Of a stretch of DNA of 15,879 nucleotides, positions 6,755 through 12,693 are shown one piece after another. The stretch is from Anaerolineales bacterium UBA3082 (GTDB taxonomy: Bacteria > Chloroflexota > Anaerolineae > UBA7937): contig DFBK01000053.1 in NCBI GenBank assembly GCA_002366595.1, positions 7,125 through 23,003 on the forward strand, written 5' to 3'. Below the pieces are notes generated by a model, which searched no databases, was not told the origin of the DNA, and saw nothing but the letters and a program-made list of their open reading frames with translations. How positions within the stretch are numbered: the first letter of the stretch is position 1; the number at the start of each line of letters is the position of its first letter. Made by a program: the position numbers and the translations under genes.

Positions 6755-7063
6755 TCAGCGGCTCGTAAAATAGACGTATAATGCCAACGCCGCTAGAATG
6801 AGGAGAACGACCAGGAGGATGTAGGTGAGCGGGAGACCCCGGCTCGGCCCTTCCTCCACCTCCGGCTCTACCTCCTTCGGGCGGAAAGCTACCTCATGGC
6901 GAAAGAGGAGCCGACCGCAGCCCTGACAAAATCGATTGGTTATCAGGTTCTCCGTGCCGCACCCCTCGCAGACTACCGTCCTCGAGGACGAAAGGTTAGC
7001 CCCGCAATTGGTGCACTCTTCAGCCTCGGGAGGGTTCATTTCGCCGCATTGGGGACAGATCAT
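6755..7063 (-). CDS. Double zinc-ribbon protein with C-terminal membrane anchor
   Basis: A 102-residue protein. Two four-cysteine zinc-ribbon motifs are visible: CPQC (3-6) with CTNC (17-20), and CEGC (32-35) with CQGC (46-49). An acidic linker (EVEPEVEEG) and a single membrane helix (about 79-98) follow, ending in TSR, so the ribbons probably face the cytoplasm. The start at 7063 is preferred over the ATG at 7078 because GGAGGTG lies six bases before it, inside the longer frame, whereas nothing SD-like precedes 7078. The gene follows the stop of a 38-residue membrane peptide by 15 bases, so the two are probably translated together. Partner and function are unknown. Confidence 0.75.
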   Translation of the reverse strand: MICPQCGEMNPPEAEECTNCGANLSSSRTVVCEGCGTENLITNRFCQGCGRLLFRHEVAFRPKEVEPEVEEGPSRGLPLTYILLVVLLILAALALYVYFTSR

Positions 7064-7078
7064 GCCTTTCACCTCCAT

Positions 7079-7195
7079 CTAAAGGAGACTTTGGAACAAG
7101 GGAAAGAGTAGCCAAGCGAGAAAGACGGCTAGGGCCAAGAGCGCAGTCATTACAGCCCCGACTAGGAACCAACCCACGTTGTCCATCTCGCCCAT
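7079..7195 (-). CDS. Small single-helix membrane peptide (38 residues)
   Basis: A short open frame starting MGEMDNVGW at 7195 and ending at TAG (7081-7079). GAGGTG (7206-7201), five bases before the ATG, is a strong SD site. Residues about 9-34 form one continuous hydrophobic segment (VGWFLVGAVMTALLALAVF onward). The peptide ends 15 bases before the zinc-ribbon start, where the next SD lies, suggesting an operon. It has no recognisable family. The SD, the clean membrane helix and the tight spacing support a real gene. Confidence 0.6.
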   Translation of the reverse strand: MGEMDNVGWFLVGAVMTALLALAVFLAWLLFPLFQSLL

Positions 7196-7401
7196 GGTTT
7201 CACCTCGCAAGTAGAATCTGCCGCGTTACCACCATCGCCTAAAGAGGTATACCCGCCTCTCTCGCACTCTCGGTCTGGGCAGGGCCAGTCCGTAAAGGAT
7301 CCCTGTGGGAGAGGAGGCCCAAGGCCAGAGCCAGGATTTGAAAAGCGCAACCCAGCGTTCTCAATCGGTGCCCCCTGTCACAGAGCCAGATCGTTGAGTT
7401 C

Positions 7402-8490
7402 TCATCTACCCAAGTCTAACAACCGAAGGATATCCTCTTTTAAGGCTGTCCTCCTCTCCTGCAGAAGGGATTCCTGCCGAAGAATGTCCACAAATTCGTC
7501 CACAAGACCAGTGAGAACTTGCTGCCAAATCGCATAGTAGTCATGCTTGATATGGGCCGATTCTGTACCGATTGGCGCAGTGCCCACTACCACAAGTTCC
7601 CGTTCCAAAGTCTTGATAATGTCTCGAAGGATAGCACCGAGGCTTGGCATGTCCAACTTAATGAAGCAAGCATCGGCCGACTTGTCAGCCACCTTCTCCA
7701 ACCTTTGTCTGAGGTCTTTCCTGGCTCGTTGAACAAGGGTATTCAATTGCTTTTCCGCCAAGTCGAAGAGCCTATCAATATCCTCCTTTGAGATCACCGC
7801 TTCACTCGAGAATAATTCCTCGAGGATAGTGTGGGTGAGAATAGGGTTCGCTCGATATCGTTCGACCAAGTGCAAAAGGGAAGGAGCGGGCAGAAAAGCC
7901 AGCTTGATCCCTCCGGTCATGTGTCGGAACTGTGCACAAAGGTCGCTCGATTCCTCCGGAAAATCGGGGGCAATGAGAAGCACATATTTCACGTACTCCT
8001 TGTAGGGCCCGAAAAGCCTCTCTTTAACCATATCAATGCAATAACTCTTCAAACGAATGAGGTAATCCGGATGGCGCGCAACGTAGTCGTAGACACCACT
8101 GACAGCAGTCTTAGCCTCAACTACCGTGATGTAAGGTGACGAAGCTAGAGTGCCCACAACAAGCAAGTCCCAACCATGTTCTTTCCTTCTTGCTATTGTG
8201 TCAAACTCTAGCAATTGGAACGCCTGCTCCACCAGCCGTTCAAATACCCGCTCTGCATCGTCATGATATTTCTTACGAGCAAGTTCTTGATCCTGACGGG
8301 AGATGGCAACCAAGTCTTCCTGTAGATTCTCTAGCGTTTTCTTGATCCCCCTATCCTTGGCGGCGATCAGCCCTGCCTCTTTGCGACGGGTATTCACTAT
8401 GTCCATTAACTCGGTCAAGATTGGCCCAGAGATATGATTGATAGAAGTTGTTTCCGGGTCAATCTGCCCTTGATAGATTAAGTTCTGCAA
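7402..8490 (-). CDS. PD-(D/E)xK nuclease-like protein
   Basis: A 362-residue protein. Residues about 45-75 are a charged, probably coiled-coil helix. The segment from 76 carries a restriction-endonuclease-like core: helix AERVFERLVEQAFQLLEF (79-96, Glu80), then GWDLLVV (Asp108) and ITVVEAKTA with Glu125 and Lys127, spaced as in PD-(D/E)xK enzymes. A mixed alpha/beta region and long helices (about 230-362) follow. Inference: a metal-dependent nuclease or relative; the DNA target is unknown. The TTG start at 8490 has no SD and lies inside the upstream SAP/SWIM gene, so translation is probably coupled; an in-frame stop lies a little further upstream. Alternatives are an inactive nuclease-fold protein or an uncharacterised DNA-repair factor. 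Confidence 0.65.
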   Translation of the reverse strand: MQNLIYQGQIDPETTSINHISGPILTELMDIVNTRRKEAGLIAAKDRGIKKTLENLQEDLVAISRQDQELARKKYHDDAERVFERLVEQAFQLLEFDTIARRKEHGWDLLVVGTLASSPYITVVEAKTAVSGVYDYVARHPDYLIRLKSYCIDMVKERLFGPYKEYVKYVLLIAPDFPEESSDLCAQFRHMTGGIKLAFLPAPSLLHLVERYRANPILTHTILEELFSSEAVISKEDIDRLFDLAEKQLNTLVQRARKDLRQRLEKVADKSADACFIKLDMPSLGAILRDIIKTLERELVVVGTAPIGTESAHIKHDYYAIWQQVLTGLVDEFVDILRQESLLQERRTALKEDILRLLDLGR

Positions 8491-8908
8491 TAGCGGCAGC
8501 GTAATGTTTGCAGAAGGGATAACGGCCTGCCCTTACCTGGTAAAGCCAATCACTGCACCGCTTATCACATCGGTAGGAAAATCCTTCCTTTCCCAGATTG
8601 CTGATGGCAATGGCGTAGTTGCCCACTCGCACCAGCGCCTCTCGCCCATCGAAATGGCTAATTGATACTTGCTTGGTGAGGAAATAGTCGCTGGCGTCTC
8701 GAACTTTCCCGATTAGTTTATCGCATTGAAATTGATCGACCACGCACCGCAGTTCCTCATCAGATAGAGGTATGTTTTCCGCTACAAATTCAACGAGTTG
8801 CGATTTCTTTAGACCGCTTGGAACCTTCACCCCATGTTTCGACGCGATTTCGGAAAGCTCAGACGACGTCATGGCTTTCAAAAGTGACCTTCTTGATTTG
8901 GTAGCCAT
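8459..8908 (-). CDS. SAP-like / SWIM-type zinc-finger protein
   Basis: A 149-residue protein. The N-terminal part (about 9-46, LLKAMTSSELSEIASKHGV and LKKSQLVEFVAENI) resembles a SAP/Rho-N helix-extended-helix DNA-binding motif. The C-terminal part has Cys114, Cys118, Cys133 and His135 (CDKRC ... PFCKHYAAAIAEL), a SWIM-like finger in which the first pair is CxxxC rather than the usual CxC. By family, SWIM fingers bind DNA or proteins. The start at 8908 is supported by GGGGAG with a 7-base spacing. It overlaps the nuclease-like gene by 32 bases, which suggests a functional pair acting on nucleic acid. A related hairpin precedes it and also the YjzC-like gene. Specific function unknown. Confidence 0.65.
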   Translation of the reverse strand: MATKSRRSLLKAMTSSELSEIASKHGVKVPSGLKKSQLVEFVAENIPLSDEELRCVVDQFQCDKLIGKVRDASDYFLTKQVSISHFDGREALVRVGNYAIAISNLGKEGFSYRCDKRCSDWLYQVRAGRYPFCKHYAAAIAELNLSRAD

Positions 8909-8945
8909 GTTACCACTCCCCTGTTTTTCTTCTGATTGCTTCCCC

Positions 8946-8980
8946 TAGCGGAAAGGCTAACCGCCGATAGATGGTTAGCC
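8946..8980 (-). repeat. Structured hairpin element, copy 2 (before SAP/SWIM gene)
   Basis: The stem GGCTAACC (8955-8962) with GGTTAGCC (8973-8980) has a 10-base loop. On the minus strand it reads GGCTAACC, loop, GGTTAGCC, then TTTCCGCTAG, 38 bases before the SD region of the SAP/SWIM gene. The element at 9306-9340 is related; 29 of 39 positions match when extended to 8942 and 9302. It could be a terminator or a leader element. Confidence 0.6.
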
Positions 8981-9096
8981 CCATTTGCCTCGCCACGAAG
9001 ATAGAGCCAGCCGTTCCCCCAGGTTGAGGAATAGTAGCGATTTCTTTTGCACAAAATGTCGAGGAGAAATATCCGCCCCACTGGCCGGAAGGCCTC

Positions 9097-9282
9097 TCAA
9101 TCTCCTTTGTGCCTCGTCGCACTGCTGAGGGTATAAGTTGTGCCTTGTGGGCCGGGCGGGAACCTCTTACCCTTCACGCAGGTGGCCTCAGTTCCGGTCC
9201 TCTCGTTCAAGTACTGGCCCGACTGCGGAACGATCTGGCCTGGCTTAAATCGCTTCTCCGTTCCCCTCTCTTCCTTCTCCAT
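9097..9282 (-). CDS. YjzC-like small protein
   Basis: A 61-residue protein starting MEKEERGTEKRFKPGQIVPQ. The pattern RFKPGQIVPQSGQY (11-24), then GTEATCVKGKRFPPGPQG (30-47) and TYTLSSATRHKGD fits the YjzC family known from Bacillus and other bacteria, whose function is unknown. AAGGA four bases before the ATG at 9282 supports this start; the open frame extends upstream, but that part contains the hairpin at 9315-9340 and has no family match. It lies 82 bases downstream of tRNA-Thr. The SAP/SWIM gene follows after 188 bases that hold the second hairpin. Confidence 0.7.
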   Translation of the reverse strand: MEKEERGTEKRFKPGQIVPQSGQYLNERTGTEATCVKGKRFPPGPQGTTYTLSSATRHKGD

Positions 9283-9305
9283 CGGATCCTTGCCTACCTC
9301 ACCTC

Positions 9306-9340
9306 TAACAGAAAGGCCAACCGCTTGTCGACGGTTGGCC
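9306..9340 (-). repeat. Structured hairpin element, copy 1 (before YjzC-like gene)
   Basis: A 9-bp stem, GGCCAACCG (9315-9323) with CGGTTGGCC (9332-9340), and an 8-base loop. On the minus strand it is followed by TTTCTGTTAG. It lies between tRNA-Thr and the YjzC-like start, so it could terminate the greA-lysS-tRNA unit or act as a leader. Compared with copy 2, a T-A pair has become C-G in the stem. Confidence 0.6.
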
Positions 9341-9363
9341 ACTTTGAAACCCGCGGTACCCAG

Positions 9364-9436
9364 AGCCACCCATGGGACTCGAACCCATGACCTAGCCCTT
9401 ACGAGGGGCTTGCTCTACCAACTGAGCTAGGGTGGC
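9364..9436 (-). tRNA. tRNA-Thr (anticodon CGT)
   Basis: On the minus strand the cloverleaf is complete: acceptor GCCACCC/GGGTGGC, T8-A9, D arm GCTC-AGTTGGTA-GAGC, anticodon arm AGCCC-CTCGTAA-GGGCT with anticodon CGT (reads ACG), variable AGGTC, T arm ATGGG-TTCGAGT-CCCAT, and discriminator T. It is 73 nt and CCA is not encoded. It lies five bases downstream of tRNA-Lys. Confidence 0.97.
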
Positions 9437-9441
9437 TCAGA

Positions 9442-9516
9442 TGGGCCGTGCTGGATTCGAACCAGCGACACCCTGCTTAAAAGGCAGGTGCTCTAACCAG
9501 ACTGAGCCAACGGCCC
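9442..9516 (-). tRNA. tRNA-Lys (anticodon TTT)
   Basis: On the minus strand: acceptor GGGCCGT/ACGGCCC, D arm GCTC-AGTCTGGTTA-GAGC, anticodon arm CCTGC-CTTTTAA-GCAGG with anticodon TTT, variable GTGTC, T arm GCTGG-TTCGAAT-CCAGC, discriminator A. It is 75 nt and CCA is not encoded. It lies 46 bases downstream of lysS, the gene for its own synthetase. Confidence 0.97.
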
Positions 9517-9562
9517 ACATGTTCAGTATATCACGAGAAGGAACACAGTGCAATACGAGGGT

Positions 9563-11062
9563 TTATTTCTCCCGCAACTGGGGGAAGAGGATTACCTCCC
9601 GGATAGAGGACTGGTCGCAGAATAACATCACCATCCGATCCACCCCCCACCCTATCCCTCCCGTAGGGGGCATACCATACTCCAGGGCTTGGATGAAATC
9701 CTCATCCATAGGGTGAGCCACCTCTTCGCCACTCTCCAAGGCCCTCTTCTCGGCGGCGAACCGCTCCCGCTGCTCCAAGGGGCCGTTCAGTTCCGTGAAG
9801 GCGTTGCCGCACTCCAAGCCACCGATGAAGAACTCGAACCGCTCCACAAAGCGAGGCTCCCCTGGTTTCTCTTTGGCCAGAGGCGATATCTCCTTCGGAT
9901 AATCGAGGATGAAAGTAGGCTGAATGAGCGTGGGTTCCACATACTCCTTGAAGAGTTCCTCCACCAGTTTCCCCCAGGTCTCCTTGGGGGTCACTTCTAA
10001 CCCCTTTTCGGCTATGGCCTCTTTCAAGGCGGAGAAGGAGCCCACCTCCCCGATATCTATACCCGTCTCCTGGAGGACCGCCTGACGCATGGTCACCCTC
10101 CGCCAAGGGGGCGTTAGGCCGATCTCGTTACCCTGGTAGGTGATCTTAGTGGTCCTCAGCACCTCCTGGGCGGCGTAGGCGAAGGTCTCCTCCGCCAAGC
10201 GCATCATATCCTCATAGTCGGCGTAGGCCTGATAGGCCTCTAGTTGGGTGAACTCTGGGTTATGCACCGTGGAGAGCCCCTCGTTCCGGAAATCCTTGCC
10301 TATCTCGTAAACCCGCTCGAAGCCACCGATGATGAGCCGCTTCAGATAGAGTTCATCGGCGATACGGAGGTAGAGTTTTCGATGTAAGGCGTGATGATAG
10401 GTCTCAAAAGGGCGGGCCGCAGCCCCGCCATAGATGGGCTGCAAAATCGGTGTCTCTACCTCGATGAAGCCTCGCTCATCCAGGAAGCGGCGCATGGCGG
10501 ATATGATGCGGCTCCGAGCCAGGAAGATCCCACGCACCTCCTCGTTGGCGATGAGGTCAAGATACCGTTGGCGGTAGCGAGTCTCCACATCCTTGAGCCC
10601 GTGCCACTTCTCTGGGAGAGGGCGTAGGGACTTAGCCAAAAGAGTGAGCCACGAGACGCTCACCGTGGGCTCCCCGGTTTGGGTGAAAAGGGGTTTCCCC
10701 TCCACGCCGATGAAATCGCCGATGTCCAGATCCTTCCTGAAGAAGCGGTAGCCCTCCTCGCCCAAGTTATCTTGGGTCACATATATCTGTATCCGCCCTG
10801 TGCCGTCAGCGATGTGAGCAAAAGAGGCTTTACCCATCACCCGTACGCTCATTATGCGGCCACAGAGGGCAACGCTCTCATCCGGCCCCTTTTCACCCTC
10901 GGGAGGTCTGCTCTTCCTCCACTCTTCAAGGAGAGCCAAAACCTGGGCAGCGGTATGGGTACGCTTCACCCGCGCTGGGTAGGGGTCTACCCCTCTCTTC
11001 TTTAACTCCTCTAATTTCTTGAGTCGCTGTTGCCGTAGGCCCCTTAGCCCTTCTTGCTTCAT
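9563..11062 (-). CDS. lysS: Lysyl-tRNA synthetase, class II
   Basis: A 499-residue cytoplasmic enzyme that charges tRNA-Lys with lysine using ATP; the length is usual for bacterial class II LysRS. An N-terminal helix precedes an OB-fold anticodon-binding domain (about 64-145). The class II catalytic core has motif 1 around SRIISAMRRFLDERGFIEVETP, motif 2 KDFRNEGLSTVHNPEFTQLE (256-275) and motif 3 GIGWGVDRMVML (469-480). The lysine-specific TFILDYPKEISPLAK and ECGNAFTELN blocks are also present. GGAG five bases before the ATG at 11062 sets the start, and the start overlaps the greA stop as ATGA. It is co-transcribed with greA, and its own tRNA follows 46 bases downstream. Confidence 0.98.
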   Translation of the reverse strand: MKQEGLRGLRQQRLKKLEELKKRGVDPYPARVKRTHTAAQVLALLEEWRKSRPPEGEKGPDESVALCGRIMSVRVMGKASFAHIADGTGRIQIYVTQDNLGEEGYRFFRKDLDIGDFIGVEGKPLFTQTGEPTVSVSWLTLLAKSLRPLPEKWHGLKDVETRYRQRYLDLIANEEVRGIFLARSRIISAMRRFLDERGFIEVETPILQPIYGGAAARPFETYHHALHRKLYLRIADELYLKRLIIGGFERVYEIGKDFRNEGLSTVHNPEFTQLEAYQAYADYEDMMRLAEETFAYAAQEVLRTTKITYQGNEIGLTPPWRRVTMRQAVLQETGIDIGEVGSFSALKEAIAEKGLEVTPKETWGKLVEELFKEYVEPTLIQPTFILDYPKEISPLAKEKPGEPRFVERFEFFIGGLECGNAFTELNGPLEQRERFAAEKRALESGEEVAHPMDEDFIQALEYGMPPTGGIGWGVDRMVMLFCDQSSIREVILFPQLREK

Positions 11063-11529
11063 CGGATCTCCAAAACCTTGAAATGCCTCGCCCCATCGGG
11101 AGTTTGAACGGTGACCTCCTCACCCACTCGATGCCCCAAGAGCGTCTGGCCTAGAGGGGATTCGTTGGAGATGAGGCCATTTGTAGGATCGACCTCAGCC
11201 CAGCCCACGATGCGGTAGGCTTCCTCGTGACCATCCTCCTCCACTATCTTCACCCAGGAACCTAGGATGACCACCTCAGAGGGGCCCGACTCCTCGATGA
11301 GGACAGAGTTTTTCAGCATCGCCTTCAGGGTGGCGATCCGCCCCTCAACGAAGGCTTGTTCGTTCTTGGCATCATCATACCCTGCACTTTCCATAATGTC
11401 CCCGCCCTCCTTAGCCAATTGAATGTAGGCCGCCACCTGGGGACGCCGAACGGTGCGGAGGTACTCCAGTTCCTCCTTCAATCTATTGCGTCCCTCCGGT
11501 GTGAGATATACGGGCTTCTGAGACATCAT
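11059..11529 (-). CDS. greA: Transcription elongation factor GreA
   Basis: A 156-residue protein that rescues backtracked RNA polymerase by stimulating transcript cleavage; the usual length is about 158. The N-terminal coiled coil begins YLTPEGRNRLKEELEYL, and its tip has EGGDIMESAGYDDAKNEQAF, where Asp44 and Glu47 fit the two acidic tip residues needed in GreA. The C-terminal FKBP-like domain ends SPLGQTLLGHRVGEEVTVQTP (from about residue 124). The start at 11529 (ATG ATG) is preferred over an upstream in-frame start at 11571 because GGAG lies five bases before it and the protein then has normal length. It is the first gene after a strong promoter and a hairpin leader, and overlaps lysS by four bases. 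Confidence 0.96.
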   Translation of the reverse strand: MMSQKPVYLTPEGRNRLKEELEYLRTVRRPQVAAYIQLAKEGGDIMESAGYDDAKNEQAFVEGRIATLKAMLKNSVLIEESGPSEVVILGSWVKIVEEDGHEEAYRIVGWAEVDPTNGLISNESPLGQTLLGHRVGEEVTVQTPDGARHFKVLEIR

Positions 11530-11594
11530 AACCTCTCCAGAAATAGTACACGTTTTGGGGGCGGATGACAAGGCTCTTCGGAATCTATGCGTAA

Positions 11595-11622
11595 GCGCAG
11601 GGCGTCGAAATAACCCCTGCGC
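11595..11622 (-). promoter_or_regulatory. Leader hairpin of the greA-lysS operon
   Basis: A perfect 8-bp stem, GCGCAGGG (11595-11602) with CCCTGCGC (11615-11622), and a 12-base loop. It would lie at the very 5' end of the transcript from the promoter at 11630-11658, about 65 bases before the greA start. No T-run follows on the minus strand, so an RNA-stabilising or regulatory role is more likely than termination. Confidence 0.4.
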
Positions 11623-11629
11623 AAAACCA

Positions 11630-11658
11630 ATTATAGCCTAGAAGTCTCCCTTTGTAAA
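11630..11658 (-). promoter_or_regulatory. Sigma-70-type promoter of greA-lysS-tRNA operon
   Basis: On the minus strand TTTACA (11658-11653, 5 of 6), a 17-base spacer and a perfect TATAAT (11635-11630). The predicted 5' untranslated leader is about 95 bases. Confidence 0.8.
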
Positions 11659-11670
11659 GGCGGATGAACC

Positions 11671-11699
11671 TTTTCACGCATATGGTGGTATGATATAGT
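11671..11699 (+). promoter_or_regulatory. Candidate promoter of the permease operon
   Basis: TTTTCA (11671-11676, 4 of 6), a 17-base spacer and TATAGT (11694-11699, 5 of 6). It is divergent from the greA promoter and about 37 bases before the GTG at 11736. Confidence 0.5.
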
Positions 11700-11735
11700 G
11701 AAAATATAACCCTCATTGCACAAGGGGAGGCTTTT

Positions 11736-12683
11736 GTGTTCCGTTTCCTTCTCCGGCGTCTTCTTTTCATCGCCGGCACCATCATCACCATCATCTTCTT
11801 CGTCTTCTTTGGACTGAATTTGGCTGAGGGGAGTGGCCTCTCTCCAGTGGAGTGTGCCCTTCAAGCCTTTCATAGCAGCCTGGGGTATCTCCAGGGGGTA
11901 CTACATGGCGATTTGGGGATGGTGACACGGTTCTCCCCCGTTGGCCTTCCGGCGGTTCCTACTCAGTCGGGCATGGTGACAGGGGCTTCCCGCCCTATCA
12001 GCGAACTCATCTTGGAATACTATCCTCGGAGCATGGGGCTCCTCCTCTTTGCCCTCGCTCTGGCCTTCTTAATAGGCTTGCCAGCGGGGGTTTTACCAGC
12101 TCTAAAACGTCACTCCCGCCTCTCTTTCTCCCTCCTCACCCTCACCCTCCTGGGCATCTCGGCTCCCAGTTTCTTCGCCGCTTTGGTTCTGCAGATGGTG
12201 GCGGTTCGGCTGAGTCAGGGTTTTGGTCTCCATTGGCTGGCCGCTGGAGGGTTTGGGTGGGACCGTCATATTATACTCCCCGGCCTGGTCTTGGCAGCCC
12301 GTCCTTTGGCGCACGTGGCCAGAGTATCGTTTGTGGCCCTATCAGAAATCTGGGAACAAGATTATATCCGCACCGCCAAGTCGAAAGGTCTCTTCTTCAG
12401 GGATATCTTCACTCGACACGCCTTAAAGAATGCAGCCATAACCATCCTTACCGCCTTGGGCGTATCGTTCCGTTTCGCTCTAAGCAGCCTGCCGGTTGTG
12501 GAGGTCATCTTCGGATGGCCAGGCATAGGGGTAGCCATGCTGGAAGCCATAAAGAAGAAAGATGGTATGGTGGCTGTTAACCTGGCTCTCTGCCTCGGAT
12601 TGACCTTTATGGTGTTTAACCTTCTCTTGGAGATAACCTATCGATATATCGATCCCCGGCTTCGGTCGGAGACTATCGGTTGA
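11736..12683 (+). CDS. ABC transporter permease, DppB/OppB-like
   Basis: A 315-residue inner-membrane permease of the peptide/nickel (binding-protein-dependent) import type. A membrane helix (about 5-27) is followed by an external loop, then the permease core (about 88-305). The cytoplasmic EAA-type coupling loop reads EQDYIRTAKSKGLFFRDIFTRHALKN (start 207). The block VVEVIFGWPGIGVAMLEAI and the C-terminal YIDPRLR (304-310) are typical of DppB. Start: GTG at 11736, five bases after AAGGGGAGG. It pairs with the DppC-like fusion ten bases downstream. No ATPase or solute-binding protein gene is in the window, so substrate is unknown; the fused peptidase-like domain hints at peptides. Confidence 0.9.
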   Translation: MFRFLLRRLLFIAGTIITIIFFVFFGLNLAEGSGLSPVECALQAFHSSLGYLQGVLHGDLGMVTRFSPVGLPAVPTQSGMVTGASRPISELILEYYPRSMGLLLFALALAFLIGLPAGVLPALKRHSRLSFSLLTLTLLGISAPSFFAALVLQMVAVRLSQGFGLHWLAAGGFGWDRHIILPGLVLAARPLAHVARVSFVALSEIWEQDYIRTAKSKGLFFRDIFTRHALKNAAITILTALGVSFRFALSSLPVVEVIFGWPGIGVAMLEAIKKKDGMVAVNLALCLGLTFMVFNLLLEITYRYIDPRLRSETIG

Positions 12684-12693
12684 ACCGGCAATT

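Noticed and set aside
7162..7350. A 62-residue minus-strand open frame upstream of the zinc-ribbon operon
   Set aside because: It overlaps the 38-residue peptide in another frame, has no SD and is of low-complexity, Gly-rich non-protein-like composition.
8955..8980. Reading the paired hairpins at 8955 and 9315 as attC sites
   Set aside because: The arms GGCTAACC/GGTTAGCC lack the separate L-type inner stem and are far too short for an attC site.
8910..9122. A 70-residue minus-strand open frame filling the gap between the YjzC-like and SAP/SWIM genes, ending just before the latter's start
   Set aside because: It overlaps the YjzC-like end, has no convincing SD, contains the structured hairpin and shows no family pattern. 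It cannot be fully excluded.
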